Shown in pieces: positions 37,573-46,589 of a stretch of DNA of 64,000 nt; positions within the stretch are counted from its first letter, which is position 1, and every line of letters starts with the position of its first letter. Both the position numbers and the translations under genes were made by a program. The DNA is taken from the NCBI GenBank assembly GCA_028821455.1, contig JAPPGE010000082.1, positions 1 to 64,000 of the forward strand, given 5' to 3'. The DNA comes from a bacterium. GTDB lineage: Bacteria; Pseudomonadota; Alphaproteobacteria; SP197. Below the pieces are notes generated by a model that had not been told where the DNA came from, made no database searches, and saw nothing but the letters and a program-made list of their open reading frames with translations.

Positions 37573-38502
37573 GTGAAGGCTGCGTTCAGAGCAGTCGTGA
37601 CCCGGCTGACCGGGGTTCACCCCGGTGAGGGCTCCTCGTCGGTCCTGCGGGTTGTCCTGGCCGTGCTGTTGCTGCCCTTCAGTCTGATCGGCCTCATGCT
37701 GAGACCACTGGAGTGGTTGTTGAAGGTGGTGTTCAGCCCCATCGAACGCCTGCTCCCCGCCGGCCTGAGGGGTGACGAGGGGATGATTGGCACCGTCAAG
37801 ACCATGGTCTATGCGGTCATCATCGCGCTGGCCGTGCGCACGCTCGCCTACGAACCCTTCAACATCCCCTCCGGCTCCATGAAACCCACCCTCCTGGTCG
37901 GGGACTATCTGTTTGTCTCGAAGTTCTCCTACGGGTACAGCGACTACTCCTTGGGGTTCGGCACGGATCTCGGACTCCTTGACGCGCGCCTGTTTGATGG
38001 CGAACCGCAGCGTGGCGACGTCATCGTGTTCCGCCAGCCGACAGACACCTCGGTGGACTTCATCAAGCGGCTCGTCGGTCTTCCCGGCGATCGCATTCGC
38101 ATGATCGATGGCGTCCTCCACGTCAATGACGTGGCGGTCACCCTGGAAGAGGACTCCGTTTTCGAGGATCGCTCGTGTTCCGCGTCGAGGACCATCGAAC
38201 GCCAGACCGAAACCCTGCCGAACGGGGCGCGCCACAGCGTTCTCAACATCACGGACAGCGGGCGGCTCGACAACACGCCCGAGTACGTGGTGCCGCCGGA
38301 ACACTACTTCATGATGGGAGACAACCGCGACAGCTCGAACGACAGCCGAGTCACGCATCTCGTCGGATTCGTGCCAAAGGAGAACCTCATCGGCCGCGCC
38401 GAGTTCCTCTTCTTTTCCACGAATGGTTGCGGCTCGCTCATCAATCCCCTGTCGTGGCCGGCATCGATTCGCTGGGACCGTCTGTTCCGGTCGATTTCAT
38501 GA
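37573..38502 (+). CDS. lepB: Signal peptidase I
   Basis: 309 residues if started at the GTG at 37573 (GGAAG eight bases before), or 239 from the ATG at 37783, which also follows a G-rich site. The catalytic dyad is S102 in 'NIPSGSMKPTLLVGDY' and K165 in 'DFIKRLVGLPGD'. 'YFMMGDNRDSSNDSR' is box E. The anchor helix is 'VYAVIIALAVRTLAYEPF'. The longer form adds a hydrophobic N-terminal segment (about 24-44) not usual in alphaproteobacterial LepB. It removes signal peptides at the cytoplasmic membrane. rnc overlaps its stop (ATGA). Confidence 0.93.
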   Translation: MKAAFRAVVTRLTGVHPGEGSSSVLRVVLAVLLLPFSLIGLMLRPLEWLLKVVFSPIERLLPAGLRGDEGMIGTVKTMVYAVIIALAVRTLAYEPFNIPSGSMKPTLLVGDYLFVSKFSYGYSDYSLGFGTDLGLLDARLFDGEPQRGDVIVFRQPTDTSVDFIKRLVGLPGDRIRMIDGVLHVNDVAVTLEEDSVFEDRSCSASRTIERQTETLPNGARHSVLNITDSGRLDNTPEYVVPPEHYFMMGDNRDSSNDSRVTHLVGFVPKENLIGRAEFLFFSTNGCGSLINPLSWPASIRWDRLFRSIS

Positions 38503-39176
38503 GTGCGGAGACTGGCGAACTCGAGACCATTCTCGGGCATGCCTTCACCGACAGGAGTCTCCTCGGACAGGCCGTGACCCACCGCAGTGCTGCATGCGTG
38601 GTCGACAGTCGCGGTTATCAGCGCCTCGAGTTTCTCGGTGACCACGTTCTGGGCGCCATCGTCGCCACCATGGTTTTCCACGACCACATGAACGCGACCG
38701 AGGGGGAGCTTTCCAGGCGCTACGCGAAGCTGGTCGCCAATCAGACCCTCGGCGACATTGCCCTGGAGTTGGGGATCGACCGTTTCGTTGTGGTTGGCCC
38801 GCACGAACGAAAGGGCGGGATGCGACGCAACGTCTCGATTCTCGCAGACGTTATCGAGGCGTTGATCGGCGCCCTCTTCCTCGATGCCGGGTACGCTGCC
38901 GCGGAGTCCTTCGTTCATCGCTGCTGGAAGACGCGCCTGCGTCTGGAAAGTGGCGGTGCACGTGACGACAAGACCCGCCTCCAGGAATGGGCGCTCAGGC
39001 AGGGCCTGGCGCTTCCCGGATACCGCTTGCTCGACATGACCGGCCCGGATCATGCCCCGCTCATTACCGTGGAAGTTCACATCGAGGGTTTTGCCGGCGT
39101 CCGGGCGAGCGGGCGCACCAGGCGGGCGGCGGAACAGCTGGCTGCCCGCACCTTTCTGATGGACGTGCCGCGGTGA
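38499..39176 (+). CDS. rnc: Ribonuclease III
   Basis: 225 residues from the ATG overlapping the lepB stop. The RNase III signature is 'RLEFLGDHVLGAIVATMV', with the second acidic set in 'ILADVIEALIGALFLDAGY' that holds two metal ions. A C-terminal double-stranded RNA-binding domain covers about 155-225 ('DDKTRLQEWALRQGLALPGY' to 'AAEQLAARTFL'). It processes rRNA and structured mRNAs. The era gene begins with a GTG inside its stop. Confidence 0.95.
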   Translation: MSAETGELETILGHAFTDRSLLGQAVTHRSAACVVDSRGYQRLEFLGDHVLGAIVATMVFHDHMNATEGELSRRYAKLVANQTLGDIALELGIDRFVVVGPHERKGGMRRNVSILADVIEALIGALFLDAGYAAAESFVHRCWKTRLRLESGGARDDKTRLQEWALRQGLALPGYRLLDMTGPDHAPLITVEVHIEGFAGVRASGRTRRAAEQLAARTFLMDVPR

Positions 39177-40069
39177 CAGCCGAGCGGTGTGGCCATGTTG
39201 CCATCCTCGGAGCACCGAACGCCGGAAAGTCGACCCTCGTCAACACACTGGTCGGTGCCAAGGTCTCGATCGTCACCCACAAGGTGCAGACCACGCGAGG
39301 GCGCGTTGCCGGTATCTGCAACGTCGGCCGCACGCAAATCGTGCTTGTCGACACACCAGGCATTTTCCAGCCCAGGAAGCGCCTGGAGCGCGCCCTGGTC
39401 AAGACTGCGTGGAACGGAGCCGTCGACGCCGATGCCACACTGCTGGTGATCGATGCGCGACGCGGCCTTGATGATTCCGCGACGTCCATCCTCTCTCGCC
39501 TGAGCCGGCACCGACATGTGCTGTGCGCCATCAACAAGATCGACCTGGTAGCGCGCGACGCTCTGTTGCCCCTTGCCGGGCGAATCGGCGGGTATGAGGT
39601 GGTCGAGGAGATCTTCTACATTTCTGCACTGAACGGTGATGGCATCGATGACGTCGTGGCAGCGCTTGCCGAAAGGCTGCCTTCCCAGCCATGGCTGTTT
39701 CCCGCCGATCACCTGAGCGACCAGCCGTTGGCCCGCCTTGCTGCCGAGATCACCCGCGAGAAGCTCTTTGTCAGGGTCCATCAGGAACTTCCCTATGAGC
39801 TCTCCGTCGAGACCGAGCTGTGGACAGATATGCCGGAGGAGGAGGCGGTCAGGATCGATCAGGTGATCTATGTGGCGCGGCGCGGCCACAAGCCCATCGT
39901 CCTGGGCAGAAACGGCCGCACCATCCGCGAGGTCGGCAAGGCGGCACGCCGGGAACTCGAGGCCCTGCTGGAGTGCAGGGTGCATCTCTTTCTCCACGTC
40001 AAGGTGCGGACCGGCTGGCTGGACGATCCGGCGCGATACCGCGAGATCGGTCTCGAGTTTCCGGGCTGA
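39173..40069 (+). CDS. era: GTPase Era
   Basis: 298 residues from a GTG overlapping the rnc stop. G1 is 'GAPNAGKSTLVNTLVG', G2 'QTTRGRVAGI', G3 'VDTPGIF' and G4 'NKIDLV'. A C-terminal KH domain includes 'VIYVARRGHKPIVLGRNG' and 'RELEALLECRVHLFLHVKV'. Era binds the 3' end of 16S rRNA during 30S assembly. It is part of the conserved lepB-rnc-era-recO block. Confidence 0.96.
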   Translation: MTAERCGHVAILGAPNAGKSTLVNTLVGAKVSIVTHKVQTTRGRVAGICNVGRTQIVLVDTPGIFQPRKRLERALVKTAWNGAVDADATLLVIDARRGLDDSATSILSRLSRHRHVLCAINKIDLVARDALLPLAGRIGGYEVVEEIFYISALNGDGIDDVVAALAERLPSQPWLFPADHLSDQPLARLAAEITREKLFVRVHQELPYELSVETELWTDMPEEEAVRIDQVIYVARRGHKPIVLGRNGRTIREVGKAARRELEALLECRVHLFLHVKVRTGWLDDPARYREIGLEFPG

Positions 40070-40074
40070 CGGCG

Positions 40075-40827
40075 ATGGAATGGCACGATCGCGCCATTGT
40101 CCTGGGCGTGCGTCCGCATGGCGAGGCCTCCGTGATCGCCAGCCTGTTGACGACCGGCCACGGACGTCATGCCGGTCTCGTGCGGGGAGGGCGCAGCCGC
40201 CGCCATGCCGGCGTGCTGCAGACCGGCAACATCGTCGCCGCGCGGTGGCGTGCCCGGTTGCCTGATCACCTCGGAACCTTCGTCATCGAGCCCGAGGAGG
40301 CCGTGGCGTCGGCCCTGCTGGGAGATCCGATGCGCCTTGCCTGCCTCGCCAGCGCCTGTGCGCTTGCCGAGAGGACGTTGGCCGATCGCCTTCCCTGTGA
40401 AGCACTGTTCAACGCCACAGAGATGCTGGTGCGGCAGTTGCGGCTGGGTGTCAGCCACTGGGATGCGGCCTATGTCCGATGGGAACTCGGTCTGCTGAAT
40501 GTTCTCGGGTACGGACTTGATCTCAAGCGCTGTGCGCTCACCGGATCCACGGAAGAGCTCGTCTGGGTATCGCCACGCAGCGGTCGTGCCGTCTCGGCTG
40601 CGGCAGGAGAACCGTGGAAGGGGAAACTCCTCGATCTGCCGGGATTTCTGGTTGGGGCGCCGGAGGCCCGGGCGGCCGACGTTCTCGCCGGCCTCAGATT
40701 GTCCGGGTACTTTCTCGAGCGTCATGCCCTGGCCGGGGAACCAACCGGACTGCCTCCGGCCCGACAACGCTTTGTAGACCTTCTGTCTGGACAGTCCACC
40801 ATATGTAGTGGTAATCTGGACTCATGA
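40075..40827 (+). CDS. recO: DNA repair protein RecO
   Basis: 250 residues from the ATG at 40075, five bases after the era stop. An N-terminal OB fold ('[20 protein letters not shown]' and '[20 protein letters not shown]') is followed by a helical domain with '[20 protein letters not shown]'. RecO loads RecA on SSB-coated DNA with RecR. Only one Cys of the usual zinc site is evident in this region. The parC gene overlaps its stop by four bases. Confidence 0.92.
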   Translation: MEWHDRAIVLGVRPHGEASVIASLLTTGHGRHAGLVRGGRSRRHAGVLQTGNIVAARWRARLPDHLGTFVIEPEEAVASALLGDPMRLACLASACALAERTLADRLPCEALFNATEMLVRQLRLGVSHWDAAYVRWELGLLNVLGYGLDLKRCALTGSTEELVWVSPRSGRAVSAAAGEPWKGKLLDLPGFLVGAPEARAADVLAGLRLSGYFLERHALAGEPTGLPPARQRFVDLLSGQSTICSGNLDS

Positions 40828-43046
40828 TCGAGCGAGACCATGATGGCGCCGTCGAGACCGTCGGTCTCGCCGATGCGCTCACGGAACGCTATCTCGCCTA
40901 CGCGATGTCGACCATCACGTCGCGCTCGCTGCCTGACGTCAGGGATGGCCTCAAGCCGGTTCATCGGCGGATTCTCTATGCCATGCGGCAGCTCCGCCTC
41001 GATCCGAGTGAGGGATTCAAGAAGTCGGCGCGCGTGGTGGGCGATGTCATCGGCAAGTACCATCCCCACGGCGACCAGGCCATCTACGACGCCCTCGTAC
41101 GTCTCGCCCAGGAGTTTGCGGCGCGCTACCCGTTGGTTGACGGCCAGGGCAACTTCGGCAATGTCGACGGCGACAATGCCGCGGCCATGCGCTACACAGA
41201 GGCGCGCCTGACCGCGGTGGCGGTGGCCCTGCTTGACGGACTCGACGACGATGTCGTCGATTTCCGCGACACCTACGACGGCTCGGAATCGGAACCGGTG
41301 GTGCTGCCGTCGCGATTCCCCAATCTTCTGGCCAACGGAGCCAGCGGCATTGCCGTGGGCATGGCGACGAGTATCCCGCCCCACAATGTCGCAGAACTGT
41401 GTGCGGCGCTGATCCACCTTGTGGGGACGCCCGGGGCTTCCGTTGCCGAGCTTGTGACCATGGTGAAGGGACCGGACTTTCCCACCGGCGGTGAACTGGT
41501 GGACGATCCCGACACCATCCGCGAGGCCTATGAAACGGGACGGGGATCGTTCCGTGTCAGGGCACGCTGGGACATCGAGAAGCAGGCCCGGGGCACTTGG
41601 CGAATCGTCGTGACCGAGTTGCCCTTTCAGGTCCAGAAGTCACGCCTGATCGAACGCATCGCCGAACTCATCGAGGCCCGCAAGCTGCCGTTGCTGGAGG
41701 GCGTGAGCGACGAGTCGACCGAAGACATTCGTCTCGTTCTGCAACCGAGAAACCGGTCTGTGGATCCCGCCATCCTCATGGAGTCCCTGTTCCGCGTCAC
41801 GGACCTGGAGTCGCGGTTCGCGCTCAACATGAACGTCCTCGACGCCTCCGGCATTCCCGGAGTCATGGATCTCAATCGCGTGCTGACCGCCTTCATCGGC
41901 CATCGGCGCGAAGTTCTGGTTCGCCGGTCACGCAACCGCCTTGCTGCCATCCGCCGCCGGCTGGAAATCCTCGAGGGGCATCGCATCGTCTATCTCAATC
42001 TCGACGAGGTGATTCGCATCATCCGCGACGAGGACGATCCGGCCGCGGCGCTGGCCCGGCGCTTCGGGCTCTCCGAGGTCCAGACAGAGGCCATTCTCAA
42101 CATGCGCCTGCGCTCGCTGCGCCGTCTGGAGGAGATGAGAATTGCCCGTGAGAGGAAGGAGCTGAAGGCGGAATCGGGCGACCTCCGGAGTCTTCTGGAA
42201 TCGGATGAAAGGCAGAAGGAGGCGCTGAAGGCCGAGTTCGCGGATATCGCCCGGCAGTTCGGGGAGGAGAGCGGGCTTGGCAGACGGCGCACCGTCTTCG
42301 GCCGTCCGCCGTTGGTCGACGACATCCCGGTCGACGCCACGGTGCACCGGGAGGCCGTCACGGTGGTGCTTTCCGACAAGGGCTGGATCCGCGCGGCCAA
42401 GGGCCATGGCGATCAGGTGGGCGAGCTGCGCTTCAAGGAAGGCGATCGCGAGAGGCTGCGTCTCGAGGCGTGGACGACCGACAGGTTGCTCGTACTCGCC
42501 ACCGACGGAAAGTTCTTCACCCTGGCCTGCGAAAGGCTGCCTGCAGCGAGAGGTTTCGGTGACCCGCTGCGCCTCATGCTCGATATGGGCAACGATGTCG
42601 ATGTAGCCGCCATGGTCGTCTTCCAGGGCGGACGCAAGTTCCTGGTGGTGTCGTCTTTCGGCAAGGGGTTTGTGGTGAGCGAAGATCTCGTGGATTCCCG
42701 GAAACGCGGGGGAAAGCAGGTGCTCATCCCCGCCTCCGGTGACGAGGCGAAGGTGTTGAAGATCGTCGAGGGGGACCATGTGGCAGTCGTCGGCGAGAAT
42801 GGCAGATTGCTCGTCTTTCCACTCCGGGACGTGCCGGAACAGCCCAGGGGTTCGGGCGTCATCCTGCAGCGCTACCGGCAGGGAGGCGTCTCGGATGCGA
42901 CGGTCTTTGAACTCGACGCCGGCCTCTCCTGGCAGTCGGGGACCCGCACGCGCACACAGCACGACCTTGCAAGATGGCTCGGCAAGCGCGGCCAGGCAGG
43001 CCAGCCCGCTCCCGCCGGGTTTTCCCGAAACAACCGCTTTGGTTGA
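40824..43046 (+). CDS. parC: DNA topoisomerase IV subunit A
   Basis: 740 residues. The N-terminal breakage-reunion domain has '[20 protein letters not shown]' and the quinolone-resistance region '[20 protein letters not shown]'. The catalytic Tyr is Y124 in '[12 protein letters not shown]'. A coiled coil ('[20 protein letters not shown]') and a C-terminal beta-pinwheel half follow. The pinwheel is shorter than in GyrA and lacks a clear GyrA box, which supports ParC. It decatenates chromosomes together with ParE. Its start overlaps recO. Confidence 0.94.
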   Translation: MIERDHDGAVETVGLADALTERYLAYAMSTITSRSLPDVRDGLKPVHRRILYAMRQLRLDPSEGFKKSARVVGDVIGKYHPHGDQAIYDALVRLAQEFAARYPLVDGQGNFGNVDGDNAAAMRYTEARLTAVAVALLDGLDDDVVDFRDTYDGSESEPVVLPSRFPNLLANGASGIAVGMATSIPPHNVAELCAALIHLVGTPGASVAELVTMVKGPDFPTGGELVDDPDTIREAYETGRGSFRVRARWDIEKQARGTWRIVVTELPFQVQKSRLIERIAELIEARKLPLLEGVSDESTEDIRLVLQPRNRSVDPAILMESLFRVTDLESRFALNMNVLDASGIPGVMDLNRVLTAFIGHRREVLVRRSRNRLAAIRRRLEILEGHRIVYLNLDEVIRIIRDEDDPAAALARRFGLSEVQTEAILNMRLRSLRRLEEMRIARERKELKAESGDLRSLLESDERQKEALKAEFADIARQFGEESGLGRRRTVFGRPPLVDDIPVDATVHREAVTVVLSDKGWIRAAKGHGDQVGELRFKEGDRERLRLEAWTTDRLLVLATDGKFFTLACERLPAARGFGDPLRLMLDMGNDVDVAAMVVFQGGRKFLVVSSFGKGFVVSEDLVDSRKRGGKQVLIPASGDEAKVLKIVEGDHVAVVGENGRLLVFPLRDVPEQPRGSGVILQRYRQGGVSDATVFELDAGLSWQSGTRTRTQHDLARWLGKRGQAGQPAPAGFSRNNRFG

Positions 43047-43104
43047 CGCCGGGCGTCCGGGACGGGAATACTCGAACAGGATTGAACCTGCCCCGGCGAG
43101 GGAG

Positions 43105-43692
43105 ATGTCACAGCACCATCATCAGCCCCCATCGGCCATGGCTCTGCGTGTCGCCGCTCTCGAGCAGCTTCTGACGGACAAGGGCTATTGCGATCCCGAC
43201 ACCATTGATCGCCTCGTGGAACTGTACGAGACCAGGGTCGGGCCGCACCATGGCGCCAGCGTGGTGGCCGAGGCGTGGAGTGACGCCGCCTTCCGTGAAC
43301 GCCTTCTCGCCAACGCCTCGGGGGCCATGGCGGGGCTCGGCATATCGGGCATGCAGGGCGAGAACATGGTGGTCGTGGAAAACACGCCGGGAGTCCACAA
43401 CGTGGTCGTCTGCACCCTGTGTTCCTGCTACCCGTGGCCCGTGCTCGGCCTGCCGCCGCGCTGGTACAAGAGCGAGCCCTACCGGGCACGCGTCGTGCGC
43501 GAGCCGCGAACCGTGCTTGCCGAGATGGGATGTGACGTGGCGGACGATGTCGAGATCCGCGTCTGGGACTCGAGTGCGGACCTGCGCTACATGGTCCTGC
43601 CGCAACGCCCCGCGGGCAGCGACGAACTCACCCGTGAGGAACTTGCCGGTCTCGTGACACGAGACGGCATGATCGGCGTGGCCATGGTGTGA
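43105..43692 (+). CDS. nthA: Cobalt-type nitrile hydratase alpha subunit
   Basis: 195 residues from the ATG at 43105. Nitrile hydratase converts nitriles to amides at a low-spin metal held by a claw of oxidised Cys. The motif '[15 protein letters not shown]' gives C103, C106 and C108. Thr after the first Cys (CTLCSC, not CSLCSC) marks the cobalt class. '[20 protein letters not shown]' is also conserved. The beta-subunit gene follows 10 bases downstream. No gene for the usual cobalt-inserting activator protein is next to it. Confidence 0.93.
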   Translation: MSQHHHQPPSAMALRVAALEQLLTDKGYCDPDTIDRLVELYETRVGPHHGASVVAEAWSDAAFRERLLANASGAMAGLGISGMQGENMVVVENTPGVHNVVVCTLCSCYPWPVLGLPPRWYKSEPYRARVVREPRTVLAEMGCDVADDVEIRVWDSSADLRYMVLPQRPAGSDELTREELAGLVTRDGMIGVAMV

Positions 43693-43702
43693 CGAGGGCA
43701 TC

Positions 43703-44386
43703 ATGGATGGCATTCACGACATGGGCGGCATGATGGGTTTCGGCGCTGTCGCGCGCGAGGCGGACGAGCCCCTGTTCCATGAAGACTGGGAAAAGGTGGC
43801 CTTCGGAATCCTCCTGCAGGTGTCGGGTCGTGTCGGATTCTCGGACGATCACCTGCGCGCCCATATCGAGCGCATTCCGCCTCTCGCCTATCTTGAGGCG
43901 AGTTACTACGAGCGATGGACGCGCGCATTGGAGTCCTATCTCGAGGAACGTGGTCTCCTGTCACCGGACGCAGTCGAGGCCTGCTTGGCGAACATGGCGG
44001 TGCCGGCGCGTCCCGGTGGCGGCCGGGGCACCACTCTCGACGACATCGAGGAAGCCGTGGCGAAAGGCGCATCGACACGACGCGATGGCGCCGGAACGCC
44101 GGCGCGATTTCGTCCCGGCGACCGGGTGCGGGTCCTCAATGAACACCCTTGGCATCATACCCGCGCTCCGCGCTACACGAGGGGGCGCATCGGCGAGATT
44201 GTCAGTGACCATGGTGTCTTCGTGTACCCCGATACCCATGCCCGCGACCTCGGGGAGTGCCCGGAGCACTGCTACACGGTGGCCTTCAGGGCTCGTGAGC
44301 TGTGGGGTGCGGACGCCGCCGCATCGGACCTCGTCAACGTCGATCTCTACGATTCCTATCTCGAGGCGGTTGATACGTCGGCCTGA
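43703..44386 (+). CDS. nthB: Nitrile hydratase beta subunit
   Basis: 227 residues. N-terminal 'MDGIHDMGGMMGFGAV' and 'EPLFHEDWEKVAFGI' are the family start. 'YLEASYYERWTRALESYLEE' and the C-terminal SH3-like barrel ('FRPGDRVRVLNEHPWHHTRA', 'YTRGRIGEIVSDHGVFVYPD') complete the subunit. It packs against the alpha subunit and helps form the metal site. The order alpha then beta is usual for cobalt enzymes of proteobacteria. A TRAP transporter operon begins 142 bases later. Confidence 0.93.
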   Translation: MDGIHDMGGMMGFGAVAREADEPLFHEDWEKVAFGILLQVSGRVGFSDDHLRAHIERIPPLAYLEASYYERWTRALESYLEERGLLSPDAVEACLANMAVPARPGGGRGTTLDDIEEAVAKGASTRRDGAGTPARFRPGDRVRVLNEHPWHHTRAPRYTRGRIGEIVSDHGVFVYPDTHARDLGECPEHCYTVAFRARELWGADAAASDLVNVDLYDSYLEAVDTSA

Positions 44387-44528
44387 CGGATGGGCGCGGT
44401 TGCGGGCTGACCGTGCATGTGTCTCTGCGGTGTGCATAATGATGTTTCAGGAAAGCAAGTGCTGTCCCGCGAGACGGGTACGGCTAACATGTCATGTGGA
44501 ACCTTGAAGAACTGGGAGAAGGAGAACC

Positions 44529-45623
44529 ATGAACAGACGCAAGTTTCTGGCTGGCACCGGTATCGCGGCGGCAGGCGCAGCCGGCACGGTGGCCACAGCA
44601 TTTCCGACACCGGCGATATCACAGGGCCGCAAGACCCTGACCATGGTGACGTCGTGGGGACGCGGCCTCGCCGGCGTCCATGATGCCGCCCAGCGTTGTG
44701 CGGACAGCATTGTCGCCATGTCCGACGGCATGATCGAAATCGACTTCAAGGCGGCAGGTGAACTCGTTGGCGCCTTCGAGTGCTTCGATGCGGTGTCGTC
44801 CGGGCAGGCCGACATCTACCATGCCGCCGACTACTATTTCGTCGGTCAGCATCCGGCGTTCGCCTTCTACACGTCGGTTCCCTTCGGCATGACGGCCGAG
44901 GAACTGAACAACTGGTACTACCACATGGGCGGCCGCGAGCTGCAGGACGAGCTCACCTCGATCTTCAACTTGAAGACCTTCCTTGCCGGCAACACCGGAT
45001 CTCAGGCCGGTGGCTGGTTCCACAAGGAGATCAACGGGCCGGATGATTTCGAGGGCCTGCGGTTCCGCATGCCCGGTCTCGGAGGCAAGGCGCTCGGCGA
45101 ACTTGGCGCTTCCGTCCAGAACATTCCCGGAGCCGAGGTCTACAACGCGCTCTCCAAGGGCGAGATCGACGGTACGGAATGGATCGGCCCGTGGGCCGAC
45201 GAGAAGGCCGGATTCTTCGAGATCACGAAGATCTACTATACGTCCGGCTTCCATGAGCCGGGTCCGGGACTCTCGCTTGCCGTCAACCGGCAGGTCTACG
45301 ACGGGCTTTCGGCCTCTGAACAGAAGATCATCGAGTGTGCGGCAGGCGAGGCCAACGTGTGGAATCTCTCGCAGTTCCTCGCCAACAACTCGGCCGCCCT
45401 GCAGAGGCTGATTGCTTCGGGCGTCCAGACCTTCGCCTTCCCCGACAGTGTCTGGGACGCCTTTGGCGTGGCCGCCGAAAAGGTGTACGCGGAAAACATG
45501 GGGGATCCTCTGTTCAAGACGATCTACGACTCCTATCGCGATTCGCTCGTCAAGTCGGCGAGCTGGAATGCGCTGTCGTCCATTGCCTATGCGCAGCAGC
45601 GCAACCGCGTCATGGGTATCTGA
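44529..45623 (+). CDS. TRAP transporter substrate-binding protein (DctP/TakP type)
   Basis: 364 residues. The N terminus 'MNRRKFLAGTGIAAAGAAG' carries a twin-arginine-type signal (RRKFL plus a weakly hydrophobic stretch), so it is exported to the periplasm, perhaps folded. The mature part shows 'TMVTSWGRGLAGVHDAAQRC', 'GLRFRMPGLGGKALGELGAS' (ligand Arg) and 'KGEIDGTEWIGPWADE', the pattern of TakP-like binders of 2-oxoacids. AAGGAG precedes the start by six bases. It is first in an operon with the two membrane subunits. Confidence 0.9.
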   Translation: MNRRKFLAGTGIAAAGAAGTVATAFPTPAISQGRKTLTMVTSWGRGLAGVHDAAQRCADSIVAMSDGMIEIDFKAAGELVGAFECFDAVSSGQADIYHAADYYFVGQHPAFAFYTSVPFGMTAEELNNWYYHMGGRELQDELTSIFNLKTFLAGNTGSQAGGWFHKEINGPDDFEGLRFRMPGLGGKALGELGASVQNIPGAEVYNALSKGEIDGTEWIGPWADEKAGFFEITKIYYTSGFHEPGPGLSLAVNRQVYDGLSASEQKIIECAAGEANVWNLSQFLANNSAALQRLIASGVQTFAFPDSVWDAFGVAAEKVYAENMGDPLFKTIYDSYRDSLVKSASWNALSSIAYAQQRNRVMGI

Positions 45624-45631
45624 ATTCCAAG

Positions 45632-45662
45632 GGCGCCCGCATCGTGAGACGGTGCGGGCGCC
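45632..45662 (+). promoter_or_regulatory. Stem-loop between binding-protein and permease genes
   Basis: GGCGCCCGCA (45632-45641) and TGCGGGCGCC (45653-45662) pair perfectly; three more pairs and a G-T wobble extend the stem to a GAG loop. No T-run follows. In transporter operons such hairpins often stabilise the upstream binding-protein mRNA or reduce read-through to the permease genes. Confidence 0.65.
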
Positions 45663-45680
45663 GGTCCCCGTGCGCGACAC

Positions 45681-46589
45681 ATGTCGGACGCCATTCTCTG
45701 GCTTCTGCGCCATCTTCTCGACGGGCTGGCCAATCTCTTTTACCTGTTGATCGAGCCAGGGGCGTGGCCTGACCCTTCCGATGGCATCGGCCTGGTGAGG
45801 ATTGTCTACTTCGGCGCCTCCCTCGAGTTCCTGTTCGTCATCGTTGATCTTGCCCTCATCATCCTCGTCATCGGCCTTCTGAAACCCGGATTCCTCTGGC
45901 TCGTGGTGCGTGGCATCGAGGGCCTCTCCAACATCATCGGCCGCGTTGCCGCCTGGGCAGTTCTCATCATGGTCATCCAGCAGATCATGATCATCGCCCT
46001 GCAGCGTATCTTTCTCGTTTCGGAAATCACCGTAGGGCCGTTCGGCGTCGTGTTTACCAGGGACCTCAGCTGGTTCAGCGAGGAACTCAAGCTCTACAAT
46101 GCGGCAATCGTAACCCTGTGCGCGGCCTACACGTTCGTCCAGGGCGGTCATGTGCGGGTCGACCTTGTCTATGCTTCGGTGTCCTTCCGCACGAAGCGGC
46201 TGCTGGACATGTTCGGTTCAGTCTTCTTCGTGATGCCGTTCTGTGGCGTGGTGTGGCTGTTCGGCTGGTTCTTCCTGTGGCGCCACCTCGTCACGCCGAA
46301 GGTGTCGGCGATTGATACCCTCGAGCTCCTGGAACGCAAGGCGCAACTGCTCCGCTGGAATGTCGAGACCATCGGCTTCTCGCCGAACGGCTTCGATGCC
46401 TACTTCCTCTTCAAGGTTCTGCTGGTTTCGTTCGCCGGGCTGATGTTCCTCCAGGGACTGGGGCACTTCTACCGCAGCCTGCTGGAGTTCAGGGAAGGGA
46501 AGGCATCGGCCAACCGCTACAAGGATCTCGACACCATACCGGACGTCGTGCCCGACAAGCCGGCCGATGGCGCCGGGGCAGGCGCCTGA
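45681..46589 (+). CDS. TRAP transporter small permease (DctQ), enlarged
   Basis: 302 residues, well above the 160-200 usual for DctQ. Hydrophobic segments appear near 42-65, 85-108, 135-155, 170-195 and 235-260. The DctQ-like pattern is 'AAYTFVQGGHVRVDLVYASV'. Additional N-terminal helices and a long loop before the last helix account for the extra length. A Pro/Asp/Gly/Ala-rich C-terminal tail is cytoplasmic by prediction. Its stop overlaps the ATG of the large permease (TGATG). Confidence 0.85.
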   Translation: MSDAILWLLRHLLDGLANLFYLLIEPGAWPDPSDGIGLVRIVYFGASLEFLFVIVDLALIILVIGLLKPGFLWLVVRGIEGLSNIIGRVAAWAVLIMVIQQIMIIALQRIFLVSEITVGPFGVVFTRDLSWFSEELKLYNAAIVTLCAAYTFVQGGHVRVDLVYASVSFRTKRLLDMFGSVFFVMPFCGVVWLFGWFFLWRHLVTPKVSAIDTLELLERKAQLLRWNVETIGFSPNGFDAYFLFKVLLVSFAGLMFLQGLGHFYRSLLEFREGKASANRYKDLDTIPDVVPDKPADGAGAGA

